Below, in pieces: positions 12,827 to 22,409 of a DNA stretch of 64,000 nt. The notes below the pieces were generated by a model. That model worked only from the letters and a program-made list of their open reading frames with translations. It was not told the DNA's origin and did no database searches. Both the position numbers and the translations under genes were made by a program. The stretch spans positions 99,014,256-99,078,255 of the forward strand of contig CM031857.1 of assembly GCA_018697195.1 (NCBI GenBank), written 5' to 3'. The stretch's first letter is position 1. Each line of letters begins with the position of its first letter. The stretch is from Certhia americana. Its lineage: Eukaryota; Chordata; Aves; Passeriformes; Certhiidae.

Positions 12827-13029
12827 AAGATGCAGCATATGCAGAGCTTGTTTCTAAATTTAGACATCTGAATATGGCTACAAGAGGACAAATCTGGCAT
12901 CTGTTTAAAAAAATAAATTGTGGTGAGAAAGCTTTGTGCATGTTTTTGATAGATTTGCTAAGTACTCCTGCCAATGTAATAATCCTCAGAAATAATCCTG
13001 ACAATTCACTGAAGAGGCCAAGAGTCTGA
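12827..13029 (+). other. Possible last coding exon, gene unknown
   Basis: A textbook-like acceptor precedes it: a pyrimidine tract from about 12801 ending in TTTTGCAG at 12826. Using the split-codon phase, the frame runs 67 codons to TGA at 13027-13029. AATAAA follows at 13053-13058, then a GT-rich stretch. The peptide has mixed hydrophobic and charged character, includes GEKALCMFLIDLLSTP, and ends with the basic tail SLKRPRV. The middle resembles the helical pattern of a death-fold (CARD-like) domain only loosely, so I do not assign a family. No upstream exon was identified in the window. Alternatives are a chance frame or a non-coding RNA exon. The combination of acceptor, frame, stop and poly(A) signal is what makes it notable. 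Confidence 0.35.
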
Positions 13030-13052
13030 ATCATTATTGATTTTATCCTTTA

Positions 13053-13058
13053 AATAAA
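13053..13058 (+). promoter_or_regulatory. Candidate poly(A) signal AATAAA
   Basis: The canonical hexamer sits 24 bases after the stop of the exon candidate at 12827-13029. About 20 bases later comes a GT-rich stretch (ATGTTGTTAATTTGCTGTG) that could act as the downstream element. The hexamer is common by chance in AT-rich DNA, so its weight depends on the exon being real. Confidence 0.35.
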
Positions 13059-13344
13059 ATTCATAAATATGTTGTTAATTTGCTGTGACCAGTGAAATGG
13101 AATCAACACACTGCAAAGGCAGAAATCTCTCACTTGGCTATAGCTGGGGTTTTGCTAAAGGCAGAAAGAACTGCAACAATCCATTGATTTCAGTAAGCTG
13201 TTAACAAAACTTGTGATTATTGTGGTCAGGTACATTATTTCCAGTCAGTTCATAGATTTTCTCACCTTCACTGCATTGACATTTCAAACAAAAGCTTCAA
13301 GCCTAACTCTAAGAAAACATAATGTTGACTACTGCAGGAAGCTG

Positions 13345-13374
13345 TGCATGTACATGCAAATATTTGCAAATGCA
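13345..13374. promoter_or_regulatory. Overlapping palindromes with phased TGCA, octamer-like
   Basis: TGCATGTACATGCA (13345-13358) and TGCAAATATTTGCA (13355-13368) are both perfect 14-base palindromes that share one TGCA. TGCAAATGCA follows at 13365-13374. TGCA thus recurs at 13345, 13355 and 13365, exactly ten bases apart, and again at 13371. The string ATGCAAAT is the octamer bound by POU-family factors. A regulatory role is inferred only from these motifs. Confidence 0.35.
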
Positions 13375-13528
13375 ATTTAAAAATGCTGTATTTAATTTGT
13401 ACATATGGGAAGGGATGAACACATATATTAATAACTTACAGTGCTACAGCTGATCTTTAATAACTTAGTTGTGGGAATAAATAAATTTCTTTTTCTTCTT
13501 GTCTCTGTTGGACAAGTTTCTATCTTCT

Positions 13529-13600
13529 CACAGAATCAGAGGACAGTTTGAGCTGAAAGGGACCTTTAAAGGCTCCTGCAAGGAGAAGGGACATCTTCAC
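13529..13600 (-). mobile_element. CR1 3'-end fragment, - strand
   Basis: CACAGAATCAGAGGACAGTT followed by AGCTGAAAGGGACCTTTAAA is the reverse of a CR1 3' end, which normally reads '...AGGTCCCTTCCA ... ATTCTATGA'. Only about 70 bases are recognisable, and the similarity fades after 'GGGACATCTTCAC'. Confidence 0.7.
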
Positions 13601-14500
13601 TTATATCTCATTCAGCAATACTGATACGGGATTCTGATCCTGCTAAGCTTCTGTGTGCCACTGCAAGCCAAATCAATCACTCTAACTTGGTATGGATCTT
13701 GCTTGCATCAGTGCTCCCTGTAAACTCCTGCTAGGGAATTTCTGTCAGCCATAGGAAAAGCCAGTAAGGCTTTCTCAGGTCAGGTACCAGTCACATCGAG
13801 CAGTGATGCAACAGAGAGTATACACTGCCAACAGAAATGCCACTGTCAGGTGCCCTTCTGAGCTCCTCAGGTGCCTGAACCTTTGAGATGCCCAGGGGCT
13901 TCCCCTTTCAGCTCTGTCTCCTCACCCTGTGGTGCTGTGGGGTGAGCTGTCACCGGGGCATTCTGTAGCTGCCACAGCAGTGCTTTGCTGCTGCTGCTTT
14001 TGTGCTGCTGCTCTTGTAGCCTTGTTTGCACGTCCTGAAGGGCTATGTCTCTTTTGCATTCTTTTTCATTGAAAATGATTGTCACCAGCATGAGTGAGTT
14101 TCATTCTCCTTTTGTTTCTTTTTGTGTTTCCCTGAAAGTCACTTCAATCACTGGAGTCTACTGCGCACCATCAGCTACAGATTATGCAAAGACATTGCTA
14201 TGTAGTTAAGCTTGTCTCAAGCCTGTCCCTATATTTTTTAAAGATGTACAGATATCAACTTTCTTTCACAATCTGTTATGTACTGGTGAAGTCCTTAGAC
14301 AAAGTATTGTTTAGATCCAGACACTGAAAGTAAATATAGAAGACAAAACATAATACTATCCCTGAGGCACTGAGTTTTAAAATAAGATTTTTTATAAAAA
14401 GAAGCTCATGAGCATGAATCAACACTTGTCAAAGTAGGCTTAGGCAGGGATTTCCTTTGTGAACTATTACTGTTTGTTATGGAATTTCTCTGAAGACTTT
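13601..14500. other. Unique DNA, no gene recognised
   Basis: A G+C-richer piece at about 13840-14060 contains GCTGCT/CTGCTG runs. It gives a 74-codon frame on the - strand with Gln/Ala-rich content, probably from this short-repeat composition. Nothing else is recognised. Confidence 0.4.
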
Positions 14501-14504
14501 GCTC

Positions 14505-14765
14505 CTAAGCAAAAATTAAGTGATCTGAACTGGAAAGGCCATCCACAGCCTGCTTAAGACACATGACACCAAAACAGGAGTGTTGCTAGGGAGTGTTGCC
14601 ATAGAATTTCATGGAGAATGTTGCTGTAGAAAACAATTAGTGATAAATCTGGATTGCAAATTTTGAAGTGGAATCCAAATTTAGAGGACATGGCTGTTTA
14701 TGTGGACATAATTAATTAATTGCATTCGGCATAATTGCAAGGCTGAATGTTCTAATAAGGAGATG
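14505..14765 (+). repeat. Old element A, similar to element B at 17255-17420
   Basis: The block TTAAGTGATCTGAACTGG, then CCATCCACAG and CTTAAGACA (about 14515-14560), is matched in the same order and spacing near 17262-17310. A second matching block lies at its far end: AATTGCATTCGG ... CTGAATGTTCTAATAAGG (about 14717-14760) against CAATTACGCTCGG TTGAATGCCCTAATGA. The stretch between is longer here (about 160 bases) than in B. The sequence also holds ATTAATTAATTG, a homeodomain-type site cluster. I do not recognise the family; it could be an ancient mobile element or a duplicated conserved non-coding element. Confidence 0.5.
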
Positions 14766-16007
14766 AAGTTGCCCTTGTCTCTTGAGTCCAAAGAATATTA
14801 AAGTATTTTTACCCAAAGGGCGAACTTTGCCAAATTTCAGGAGAGATTTTGTTCATACAAGCAATTAATACCAGTCATTAGGAAAGTCTTGTAAAATGTG
14901 AGAACAGTTTTAAAATCCCGTTTCTAAAGTACAGAAGGAGTTTTACCCTGAGCCTCACAATGCAAGTAGAAGGATTGACAACATGATAAGAATTATAAAT
15001 ATATAAATATTAAAGCAGGAGGAAAGCAGGAATATAATCCTTTCTTCTCACCTGTTTTGTCATCTGGATTGGGTCCTACAGTGCTGAAAATTCTCCTTAT
15101 AGATTTCCTTTGCATTAAATAAAAGCTAGGCGGCAAATTCCTCAGCTTATTTATGACATGGGTGCCTATCTTCTCTTTGAAGTGATGTGAACAAAATCCT
15201 GAAGGGCTGCTGTGGATTGTGGAGTGCTTTCAATTGCCCATGACTCCAGCAGGTTTGATGATACTGAACATTTCACAGGAGCAATTTCTATTGCACCAGT
15301 TCTCAAAATTACAGAGTGCAGAAAGTGCTGACAGGATGTCATGGGGTACTGACAGATGGGTCAATTACATACCAACATTTGAGTGGGCAATAGCTTAGGC
15401 CCACTTAGTTTTACTAAATACCATAACAGAAATGGATAAAAAAACACCCACTGCCTCTACAGAGTGACCCATTTCTTTGACAAGAGAGAGTGGCCCAGCT
15501 TTGGGATAACATATATTTAAGAGGAGTTTAGAAAATCAAAACAAAATAAACCAAAAAGTAATTGTAAGAGTGATATTCTGTAATGCTAAAAGCCACAGTA
15601 GAGGTACAAACAAACAAAAACCACTTTCTCATTGGCATATGTAGGTTAGATGAGCAACATGCAGACTGAGTTTGAATCATCTTGGAAAAACAAGTTTTTC
15701 CAAGTCTGCAGAGTCTGCAGACTTACATTTGCAGGCATAGTCCAGCAGGAGATATCTAGCAGTCAGAGTCTGCAACCGGACCCTACAGTAGGAGCTTGCT
15801 GTAATCACAGTCAGAATGGCTCAGATATAAGGAAGAATAAAGTGGGACCTTTTTCATGTTGTTAAATGTCTCTGTTCTGGCTCATTTCTGCCTCTAATGA
15901 GTGGTCTACTGCAACACATAGCCAATTTTTTTGCTGAGAAAGCTAGATCTTTAGTGGCTGTAATTAATAAAAGGTAATTTGGAACCATCACACTAAGAAA
16001 CTGTCAC
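14766..16007. other. Unique AT-rich DNA, no gene recognised
   Basis: Ordinary non-coding sequence. An imperfect tandem of AGTCTGCAG at about 15702-15722 is the only local repeat seen. Open frames are under 75 codons and unconvincing. Confidence 0.5.
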
Positions 16008-16635
16008 TGTGTGTGTTTTGGCTGGGGTAAAGTTAATTTCTTCACTGAAAGGGTGGTTAAGCAATGGGACAGGCTACCCAGAAGAGTGCTGGGTTCACTA
16101 TCCCTGGGTGTGTTCAAGAAATGACTGGACTGGCCTTTAGTATGGGGATTTGTGCTGGAAACAGTGTTGATAACTCTGGGATGTTTCTGTCATTGCTGAG
16201 CAGTGCTTGTACAGAGTTAAGGCTTTTTTTGCTCCTCACTCTACAAGAGAAGGCTTGGGAGGGGTGCATGATTTTGGAAAAGAACTGGGACAGCTGACCC
16301 CAACTAACCCAAGGGATATTCCATATGGTGTCATGCTCAGCAACAAAACTAGGGGGAATCCTGGCTGGGAGGCTGCTGCTTGGAAACTGGCTGGGCATCA
16401 GTCTGTTGGTAGTGAGAAATTGTTTCCATTTGCATCACTGTTCTCTCTTTGCTATTTTCCTTTCATTAAAATTATTGCTATTCATACCACTATTACTATA
16501 TTATTTCAGTTATTGAATTGTTCTTATCTGCATCCATGAGTTTTCTCACTTTCACCTTTCTAATTCTCTCCACTGAGGGAGAGTGGGTGAGTGGCTGTGT
16601 GGTTCTTAGTTGTCATCTGGGGTTAAACCATGACA
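16008..16635 (+). mobile_element. Solitary avian ERV LTR (ERVL-like) interrupted by CR1
   Basis: It starts TGTGTGTGTTTTGGCTGGGG and ends GGGGTTAAACCATGACA, the ends of a common bird LTR family. Internal blocks fit that family: GGAAACAGTGTTGATAAC near 16157, GGGATATTCCATATGGTGTC near 16313, and the U5 part with GAGTTTTCTCACTTTCACC near 16537. About 100 bases after the start are foreign CR1 sequence (16039-16137), which the related LTR at 25607 lacks. The bases next to each end do not match, so no target duplication survives. No internal retroviral genes adjoin it. Confidence 0.8.
16039..16137 (+). mobile_element. CR1 fragment embedded in the LTR
   Basis: TTCACTGAAAGGGTGGTTAA, then CAGGCTACCCAGAAGAGTG, then TATCCCTGGGTGTGTTCAAG follow the CR1 order 'TTCACTGAAAGGGTGGTC ... 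CAGGCTGCCCAGGGAAGTG ... CCCTGGAGGTGTTC'. The fragment has neither the CR1 3' tail nor the upstream coding part. LTR sequence resumes with TATGGGGATTTGTGCTGGAA. Short matches at both edges (TTCTTCA and TTAG) suggest template switching or microhomology repair rather than ordinary insertion. Confidence 0.75.
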
Positions 16636-17254
16636 AGCAGCTATATGGGCTTTCCAGTAATAAAGCACAGTTGATAACAAGCATTCCTGTTACAGCTGCT
16701 GTCTCCCATTTCTGTCCAATTCATCTGTCTCAGTGCCTGAAGCTGTTCAGCAAGACCAAGGGAAACAACATTAGCCTCTTTATTATTTATAACTTATTTT
16801 TTTTCCTCTGATAACTCTGCAATACCATAAACACTGTTTCCATGGAAACTCAAATAAGACAAAATTACCAAGGATATTGTTGTTTATACCTCTAGGAATA
16901 TAGGTATCTAAAGTTTCAACCTGTTCCTGCATGAAAAAGGAATGCAGAAGTGATTGATATTTTTAATTACTGGGCTATATTGGCTGAGTTGGGGAATTTC
17001 TTGAATTCGGTGCTGTGTGTTGCAGTCTTGTTATCCAATTACATCTCATGCTTCTCAATGAGTTTATTTCCTTTGAAAGCTGTTCTTTTATAAATGTAAT
17101 TAGGAGTTCCTTGTGTCTGTGGGCTTTGGTGATCCTGAATGGTGAATTACGTTTATGTGATGTGGAGTAGCAGCGTTTAAGGATTAGGAACCCGAAAATG
17201 TCTTTGTGGCTTTTGTAATGCAGACAGATAAACCTGAGGCTGTATGAGAAATTA
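16636..17254. other. Unique DNA, possibly conserved non-coding
   Basis: No gene. The part at about 16955-17160 is AT-rich with homeodomain-like sites (AATTAC, TAATTAGG) and looks like vertebrate conserved non-coding DNA in texture. This is an impression and was not tested by alignment. Confidence 0.3.
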
Positions 17255-17420
17255 AAAGCAAAGTTAAGTGATCTAGACTGTTAAGCCCATCCACAGGTTA
17301 CTTAAGGCATGGCTGAAAAGGGAAATATTTCCTTTAACAGTTGGCTGCAATAGTGAAGACCCTCACTTAAATTTTGAGGGTCAATTACGCTCGGTTGAAT
17401 GCCCTAATGAAACCATAGAC
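17255..17420 (+). repeat. Old element B, similar to element A at 14505-14765
   Basis: GTTAAGTGATCTAGACTGTT, then CCATCCACAGGTTACTTAAG (about 17262-17307), parallels the start of element A. CAATTACGCTCGGTTGAATG followed by CCCTAATGA (about 17381-17410) parallels its end. The two share direct orientation, about 2.75 kb apart. A small hairpin, CCCTCA at 17360-17365 with TGAGGG at 17375-17380, lies inside B and is not obvious in A. Confidence 0.5.
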
Positions 17421-19299
17421 TCAATAATTCTATAGTAGAATCTGAAAATCTAAAAATGGGCCAAAGGAACAGATTTAGCAATACTATGGTGGTAGGTATT
17501 ACTATACAACTAGTAGGTAAGGAGCTCTTCTCTTTTTTAATGCAGAATGTTACACAACTTCAAAATTTTTTTTTTTTTCCAGTTACGTGAGAACTAAATT
17601 TCTGCTGAACTGGGTGATCCACTCAATCCCATTACATGAAAGAAAGGGGTTTCTATCTCTTATTTCTCCTAGTAAGAGACTTAGCGCCCTTTAGTAAGTA
17701 AACTAAATGAGCTATGGTTTAAAAAAGCAGAGCTTGAAGAGGGATGTCTCTCTCATTTGGTGGATTAGACACCTAAAACTGCTAACTGCTGCTGCACCGG
17801 ACCATTCATTATTTATTCAAGGTGGAATTTTATTAAAAAGTGGGGGTGGGGCTCAGAGCAAGTCCTCTCAGCTGTCAATAACAAGCATGGTGTTCTGAGC
17901 ACTGCTCAGTGAAATAAAGCCTATTCCTGCAGAGATGAATTAAAGGAAAGTTCCTTGGTGAAACAGCAAATAAGAGCTGAGGCATTTTGGAGAAAGGCTA
18001 GAACGGAATAGGGGAATAAAAGAAGCAGCTTTTTTAATTTACTCCATTCTTTAATTTTCTTACTAGATGTCTTGAAGTGAAATATTTGCCCTTGTGATTT
18101 GATGGAACATGTTGTCAGACTTGAACAGAATTTTTAACTCTGACAGTTTTTTTGAGAATTTGGTTTTGTTTTCATCAGAGCCAAATCTGTTTTGCGATCA
18201 GTTATTTGCAAGCATATAAGTTATTGATGATGCCAATCTGCAGAATAATGCCATGAATATTTCTGCTTCTCAGCCGGAATGGCTCCAGTTTCCTGCTCAA
18301 GGAAACTGGCATAGCTCTTCTCTCCTTGGAGCAGAAAGCTGTCTTTTTTTTTTTTTTAACCGCAGTAAAGGTATCTCTTGAGTTAAAAAGTCTTTTTTTT
18401 GCAAGAAAAAGCACAGAAGAACTTTATTATGTTTGTGGATGGGCTAGTAAATCACTTTTTTGTATGCAATAACAAGATCCAGTAAAATTATTGCTCTATT
18501 CTAATGCCGCACTACAGCCTTATGTTGGCAAAGATATATTTTTTTGCTCTTCAGAACCAAATAGCCAAAGAGAAATCTACTCATCCAAATAATTCTTGCT
18601 TCATAGTCTACTTTCACATTGCTGCACTTCACTTTAGAGATTCTTGTTTCCTTCTCTTTTATGCAATGTGCTTCTCATTTGGAGAACCAATTCTCCATAG
18701 AACCAAGGATGAGATCCAGATGGGTCCTCATTGGATTGGCAGATACATTACAGGACTTAAGGGAAACTTGTGCCTTTCTAGAATAGCAATTGAGTCTGTG
18801 GAGTTTGCTCAAAGAAGAAAAGAAGTAATGAATCCATGAACTGTAATGTCTTATGATAAGCTCAAAAAATATCTGTTTATTGTAGAAAAAGCCTACAGCA
18901 CTTTGAAGTCTTGGAAGAACTCCTTGAAATACATGTGCAATTCCTGAATTGGATGTGCTCTAAACCAGTGAACAAATGTGCCTGGGACCTTTCTTCAACA
19001 CTGATGCCTGCTGGCATGCAAACATTTCTGACCACACTTTTAGCTGCCTTGAAAAGGTAGCTACACACAAGCTGTTCCTTGGCAGTGTGTGAAGGTGTGT
19101 GTTTTTTCCCCAGCTGTGCCCATGAATGGGTTGGCAGACTGCTAACTCTGGGGCAGCCCAAAGTGATGCCAGGGGCTGGTATTATGGTTGAGATGACTTA
19201 ATTCAGCTTCACAGAAGTATTCCTTGCAACTGTGGTGTTTACTGGTGTACATATAGCCTGTGACTTTGCCAGTCCGTTTCTGTGTTCAATCAGAAAATG
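17421..19299. other. Unique DNA with two T runs, no gene recognised
   Basis: T runs lie at 17566-17578 (13 bases) and 18344-18357 (14 bases). A 111-codon + frame at 18504-18839 has no family resemblance and no splice context that I can support. Nothing else is seen. Confidence 0.5.
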
Positions 19300-19500
19300 G
19301 TTCAAAAGGAAAGGAAGCTCTGGAGCCTATGTGGTCCAATCCCCTGCAGAAAGCAGAGTCACTTCCTTGATTTAAAGCAGTGTGCTTCAAGCCTTCCCCA
19401 TCCAACTACTGAAACTCTGAGGATGGAGAAATCTGCTTGGAAAGTCTGTTCCAGTGCTTGGCCACTCACTTTGTACACATTTGTCCAAGTATGTGTCACA
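19300..19500 (-). mobile_element. Diverged CR1 3'-end fragment, - strand
   Basis: TGGTCCAATCCCCTGCAGAA, AGGATGGAGAAATCTGCTTG and GTCTGTTCCAGTGCTTGGCC occur in the order of a reverse CR1 3' region ('GTCCAACCCCCCTGC ... GATGGAGACTCCACAAC ... CTGTTCCAGTGCTCGGTCAC'). It is strongly diverged. The edges are approximate and the last 50 bases are doubtful. Confidence 0.6.
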
Positions 19501-19939
19501 TCTCACTGATAAGCATCCTACTGATTCTTAAGGACGTCCCTCTGCAGGCAACATATTCTTGCAAGGAATGGCCTGGATTTTGTAGTGTGCAGTCACAGGT
19601 GTGAGTTGCTGCACATTCACCTTATCTTCCATTAAGTGATACAATGGAATGGGCTCTGTGTGTGCTCCCAGCCCAGCACATACGTAGAACCCAAGAGGAT
19701 TAAACATCCCTGAAGGTGTATCATGCAGTGGTGAAGAAAGTCAAAAGCTCAAGACTCTCCAGCCTCTTTGGCTTCTTCATAGTGCCCCATTTTTGTCTTT
19801 TGTTTTTTTTTTTTTTTTTCCCTTTGTAGTCCTTTGTGTTGCACATTTTGGTAGTTTTTAGGTTCTCAGACATGGGCAAAGACATTTGCTATGATTTAGA
19901 GGAAGGAGGTCAGTCTGAAACAGTCAACCTGACTAAGAA

Positions 19940-20981
19940 ATGAATCGGAGAGTATGTGGGTTGTTTGGGTGGGTGGTGGGGCACAGGTAGCTTCTGTGAG
20001 AAGCTGCCAGAAGCTTCCCCATGTCTGGAAGAGCCAATCCCTTGCAGCTCCAAGACAGATGTGCTGCTGGTAGAGATGGGGCCAAATAAAAATGATTGTA
20101 ACACCTCTGTGATAACAGATTTAACATAGAGAAAATAGAATTTATAGGTAGATGTAATTGCAGCCAGAGACGAGCAGAGTGAGAACATGTGAGAGGAATA
20201 ACTCTGCAGATACCAAGGTCAGTGGAAAAGGAAGGGCAGGAGCTGCTCCAGATGCTGAAGCTGAGATTTCAGTGCATCCTGTGGTAAAAACATGGTGAAG
20301 CAGCTGTGCCCCTGCAGCCTGTCATCATGGGGATGCAGAGATGCACCCAGAGTCCATGGAGGAGACCCACACCAGAGCAGGCAGATGCCTGAGAGGAGGC
20401 AGTGAAACCATGGGAAGCCCATGCTGGAGCAGGGTTCTGGCAATGACCTGTGGAGAGAGGAGCACATGCTGGAGCAGCTTTTTGGTAGGATTTGTGACCC
20501 TGTGGGGGACCCACACTGAAGCAGGATGTGCCTGAAGCACCCTATGGAAGAGTGCCTATGGAGCAGTTTATGAAGAACTGTCTCCCATGGTGGGGACCTC
20601 AAGGTGCAGCAGAAGGACTCTTCTCCCTGAGAAGTGACAGAAAAAAGATGTGGTGAACTGACTAGAACCCCCATCCCCTGTCTCCCTGTGCTACTATTGG
20701 GGAAGAGGAAAAGCTTGGGAAGGCTGTAGGGGTAGGGCAAAGGTGTTTTTGAAGATTTATTTCTCATTGTCCTCTTCTGATTTTGTTAGTAATAAATTCA
20801 ATTAACATCACCAAGCTGGGTCTGTTTTGCCCATGATGGTATTTGGTGAGCCATCTCTCCCATACCTTATCTCAGCCCATAAACCCTGGGTTATATTTTC
20901 TCTCTTCTGTCCACTTGTGGAGGGCGGTGATAGATTGGCTTTGGTGAGTGCCTGACAGCCAGCCAGGGTCAGCCCACTACA
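19940..20981 (+). mobile_element. Solitary avian ERV LTR (ERVL-like), + strand
   Basis: It belongs to the same family as the reverse copy at 6941-7899. Blocks in order: GTAGCTTCTGTGAGAAGCTG near 19987, CCTCTGTGATAACAGATTTA near 20104, GAATAACTCTGCAGATACCA near 20195, then imperfect units containing CCCA(C/T)...GAGCAG at about 20366, 20418, 20462 and 20500. AATAAA lies at 20791-20796, followed by GTCTGTTTTGCCCATGATGG. It ends CAGGGTCAGCCCACTACA at 20981. The start is uncertain (19935-19960). The longest open frame in the window (182 codons, - strand, 20219-20767) is antisense to this LTR and is not a gene. A T run at 19803-19819 lies just upstream. Confidence 0.8.
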
Positions 20982-22125
20982 GTGTGCAGAGCATCAGGGA
21001 GAGAAGTCTCTGTAGTGAGTGCCTCCTGTTCAGCTGGTCACCTGCAGCAGGTCGTTTCAGCAGGCCTCAAACTGTGTATGCTTTGCTGTCATCTTGCTAC
21101 CACATCAAGAGCTGGCTATCTCCTTGAAGGTGTTTTCCATTACATTTTGTGAAAACACAGACCTCCTTGCTATTCTTTCCTTAGGAAATGTTAGCATGGC
21201 TTTGGCTATTATTTTTTTTTTTTTTTTAAGAAGAAAGAATTTCATAAGCATCAGACTTTGCTATGGAACAGATTACATTGTTTACTAGGGCATTGGATTT
21301 TAATCACTTATTAAATTAATTACACTGGAATACAGAATAGCAATGGAGATGTTAGCCTAGTCTGTTGAGTTTAGCTGTAACAAATTCCTCTAATTCCCAC
21401 TCAACAGGTGACCTCTATTAGCATGTTAGCTCTGCCAGGGCTCTGAATGTGGTAGGGAAGGGTGGGGAGGTGGGACTGGGGCATGAGGCCAGGGACACTG
21501 GGATTGGGCAGGGCCCAGACCCAGGGTGGCATTCACTGAAATGTGCCACTCAGTGCCACTGGGGTCTGGCATAGCCTTGAAGGGCTGCTCTCAGCTCACC
21601 ACCTTCTTCAGACATCTCCTCCTCTGCCTTACATCTCCTCACAGGAACGTGCAGTAGAGCCACCCCTGAACTGTGCCATGTCCATAGAAACTAAAAGGAA
21701 ACAAAAGCAAAACTCTGACATTAACCTCTGTGTTTATGAAATGCCAGCTTGTCTTCACTTTGTCATGCATCACACTACGGCCCCCTCAGTTTGTTTTTAA
21801 ATATAAGTAGTGGTTTCTCTGAGTTCATGCTAATATAGTTTAAAATCTCTGTGGAAAGGATTTGGATGATTTTCCCATCTACAGACAAGGTCTAAGGCTA
21901 GTTCTGATTTTTTTTTTTATGCTTTTTTTTGACAGCATAGCAAAGCTTTATGTTACAAGAGCAATCATACTGGAGATCATGCTATCTCCTTGTGTTAGCC
22001 TTTCTTATCCAGATTAAATAAAATGCTATGTGATTAGGGATTGCTTTTTGTTATAAAGTTTACTTTCAGTTATACTGTGTAATCTCTAACTTGGGATATT
22101 TCAATACCTTGGTATTTAGACATGT
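20982..22125. other. Unique DNA with T runs, no gene recognised
   Basis: A 16-base T run at 21212-21227 and shorter ones at about 21909-21930 are seen. A G-rich, G+C-richer patch lies at about 21430-21560. There is no convincing coding frame. Confidence 0.5.
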
Positions 22126-22129
22126 TGAA

Positions 22130-22409
22130 TGGTGTGATGATAGAATGAGAGGAAATGGCCTCAAGTTGCACCAGACAAGGTTTAGATTAGGTATGGGGAA
22201 AAATTTGTTCACTGAAAGGGTGGTCAGGTATTGAAATTCATTCCCTAGGGAAGTGATGCAATCACCATGCCTGGAAGTGATCAAAAGGCACTTGGATGTG
22301 GTGCTTAAGAACAGAGTTCAGTGATGAATAAGGTTGTGATGGCTTATCAGTTGGACTCAATGGTCTTAAAAGACTTTTCCAGCCTAAATTATTTTGTGAT
22401 TCTATGATA
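22130..22409 (+). mobile_element. CR1 3'-end copy, + strand
   Basis: GAGAGGAAATGGCCTCAAGT, GGGGAAAAATTTGTTCACTG, AGTTGGACTCAATGGTCTTA and the tail TTGTGATTCTATGAT give the complete 3' end of a CR1 element in order. The copy is 5'-truncated, as is usual for CR1, leaving only the last codons of ORF2 and the 3' untranslated region. Confidence 0.92.

Noticed and set aside
20219..20767. Longest open frame, 182 codons on the - strand
   Set aside because: It lies antisense inside the ERV LTR at 19940-20981. The Cys/Ser/Pro/His-rich content comes from the GC-rich repeated units of that LTR.
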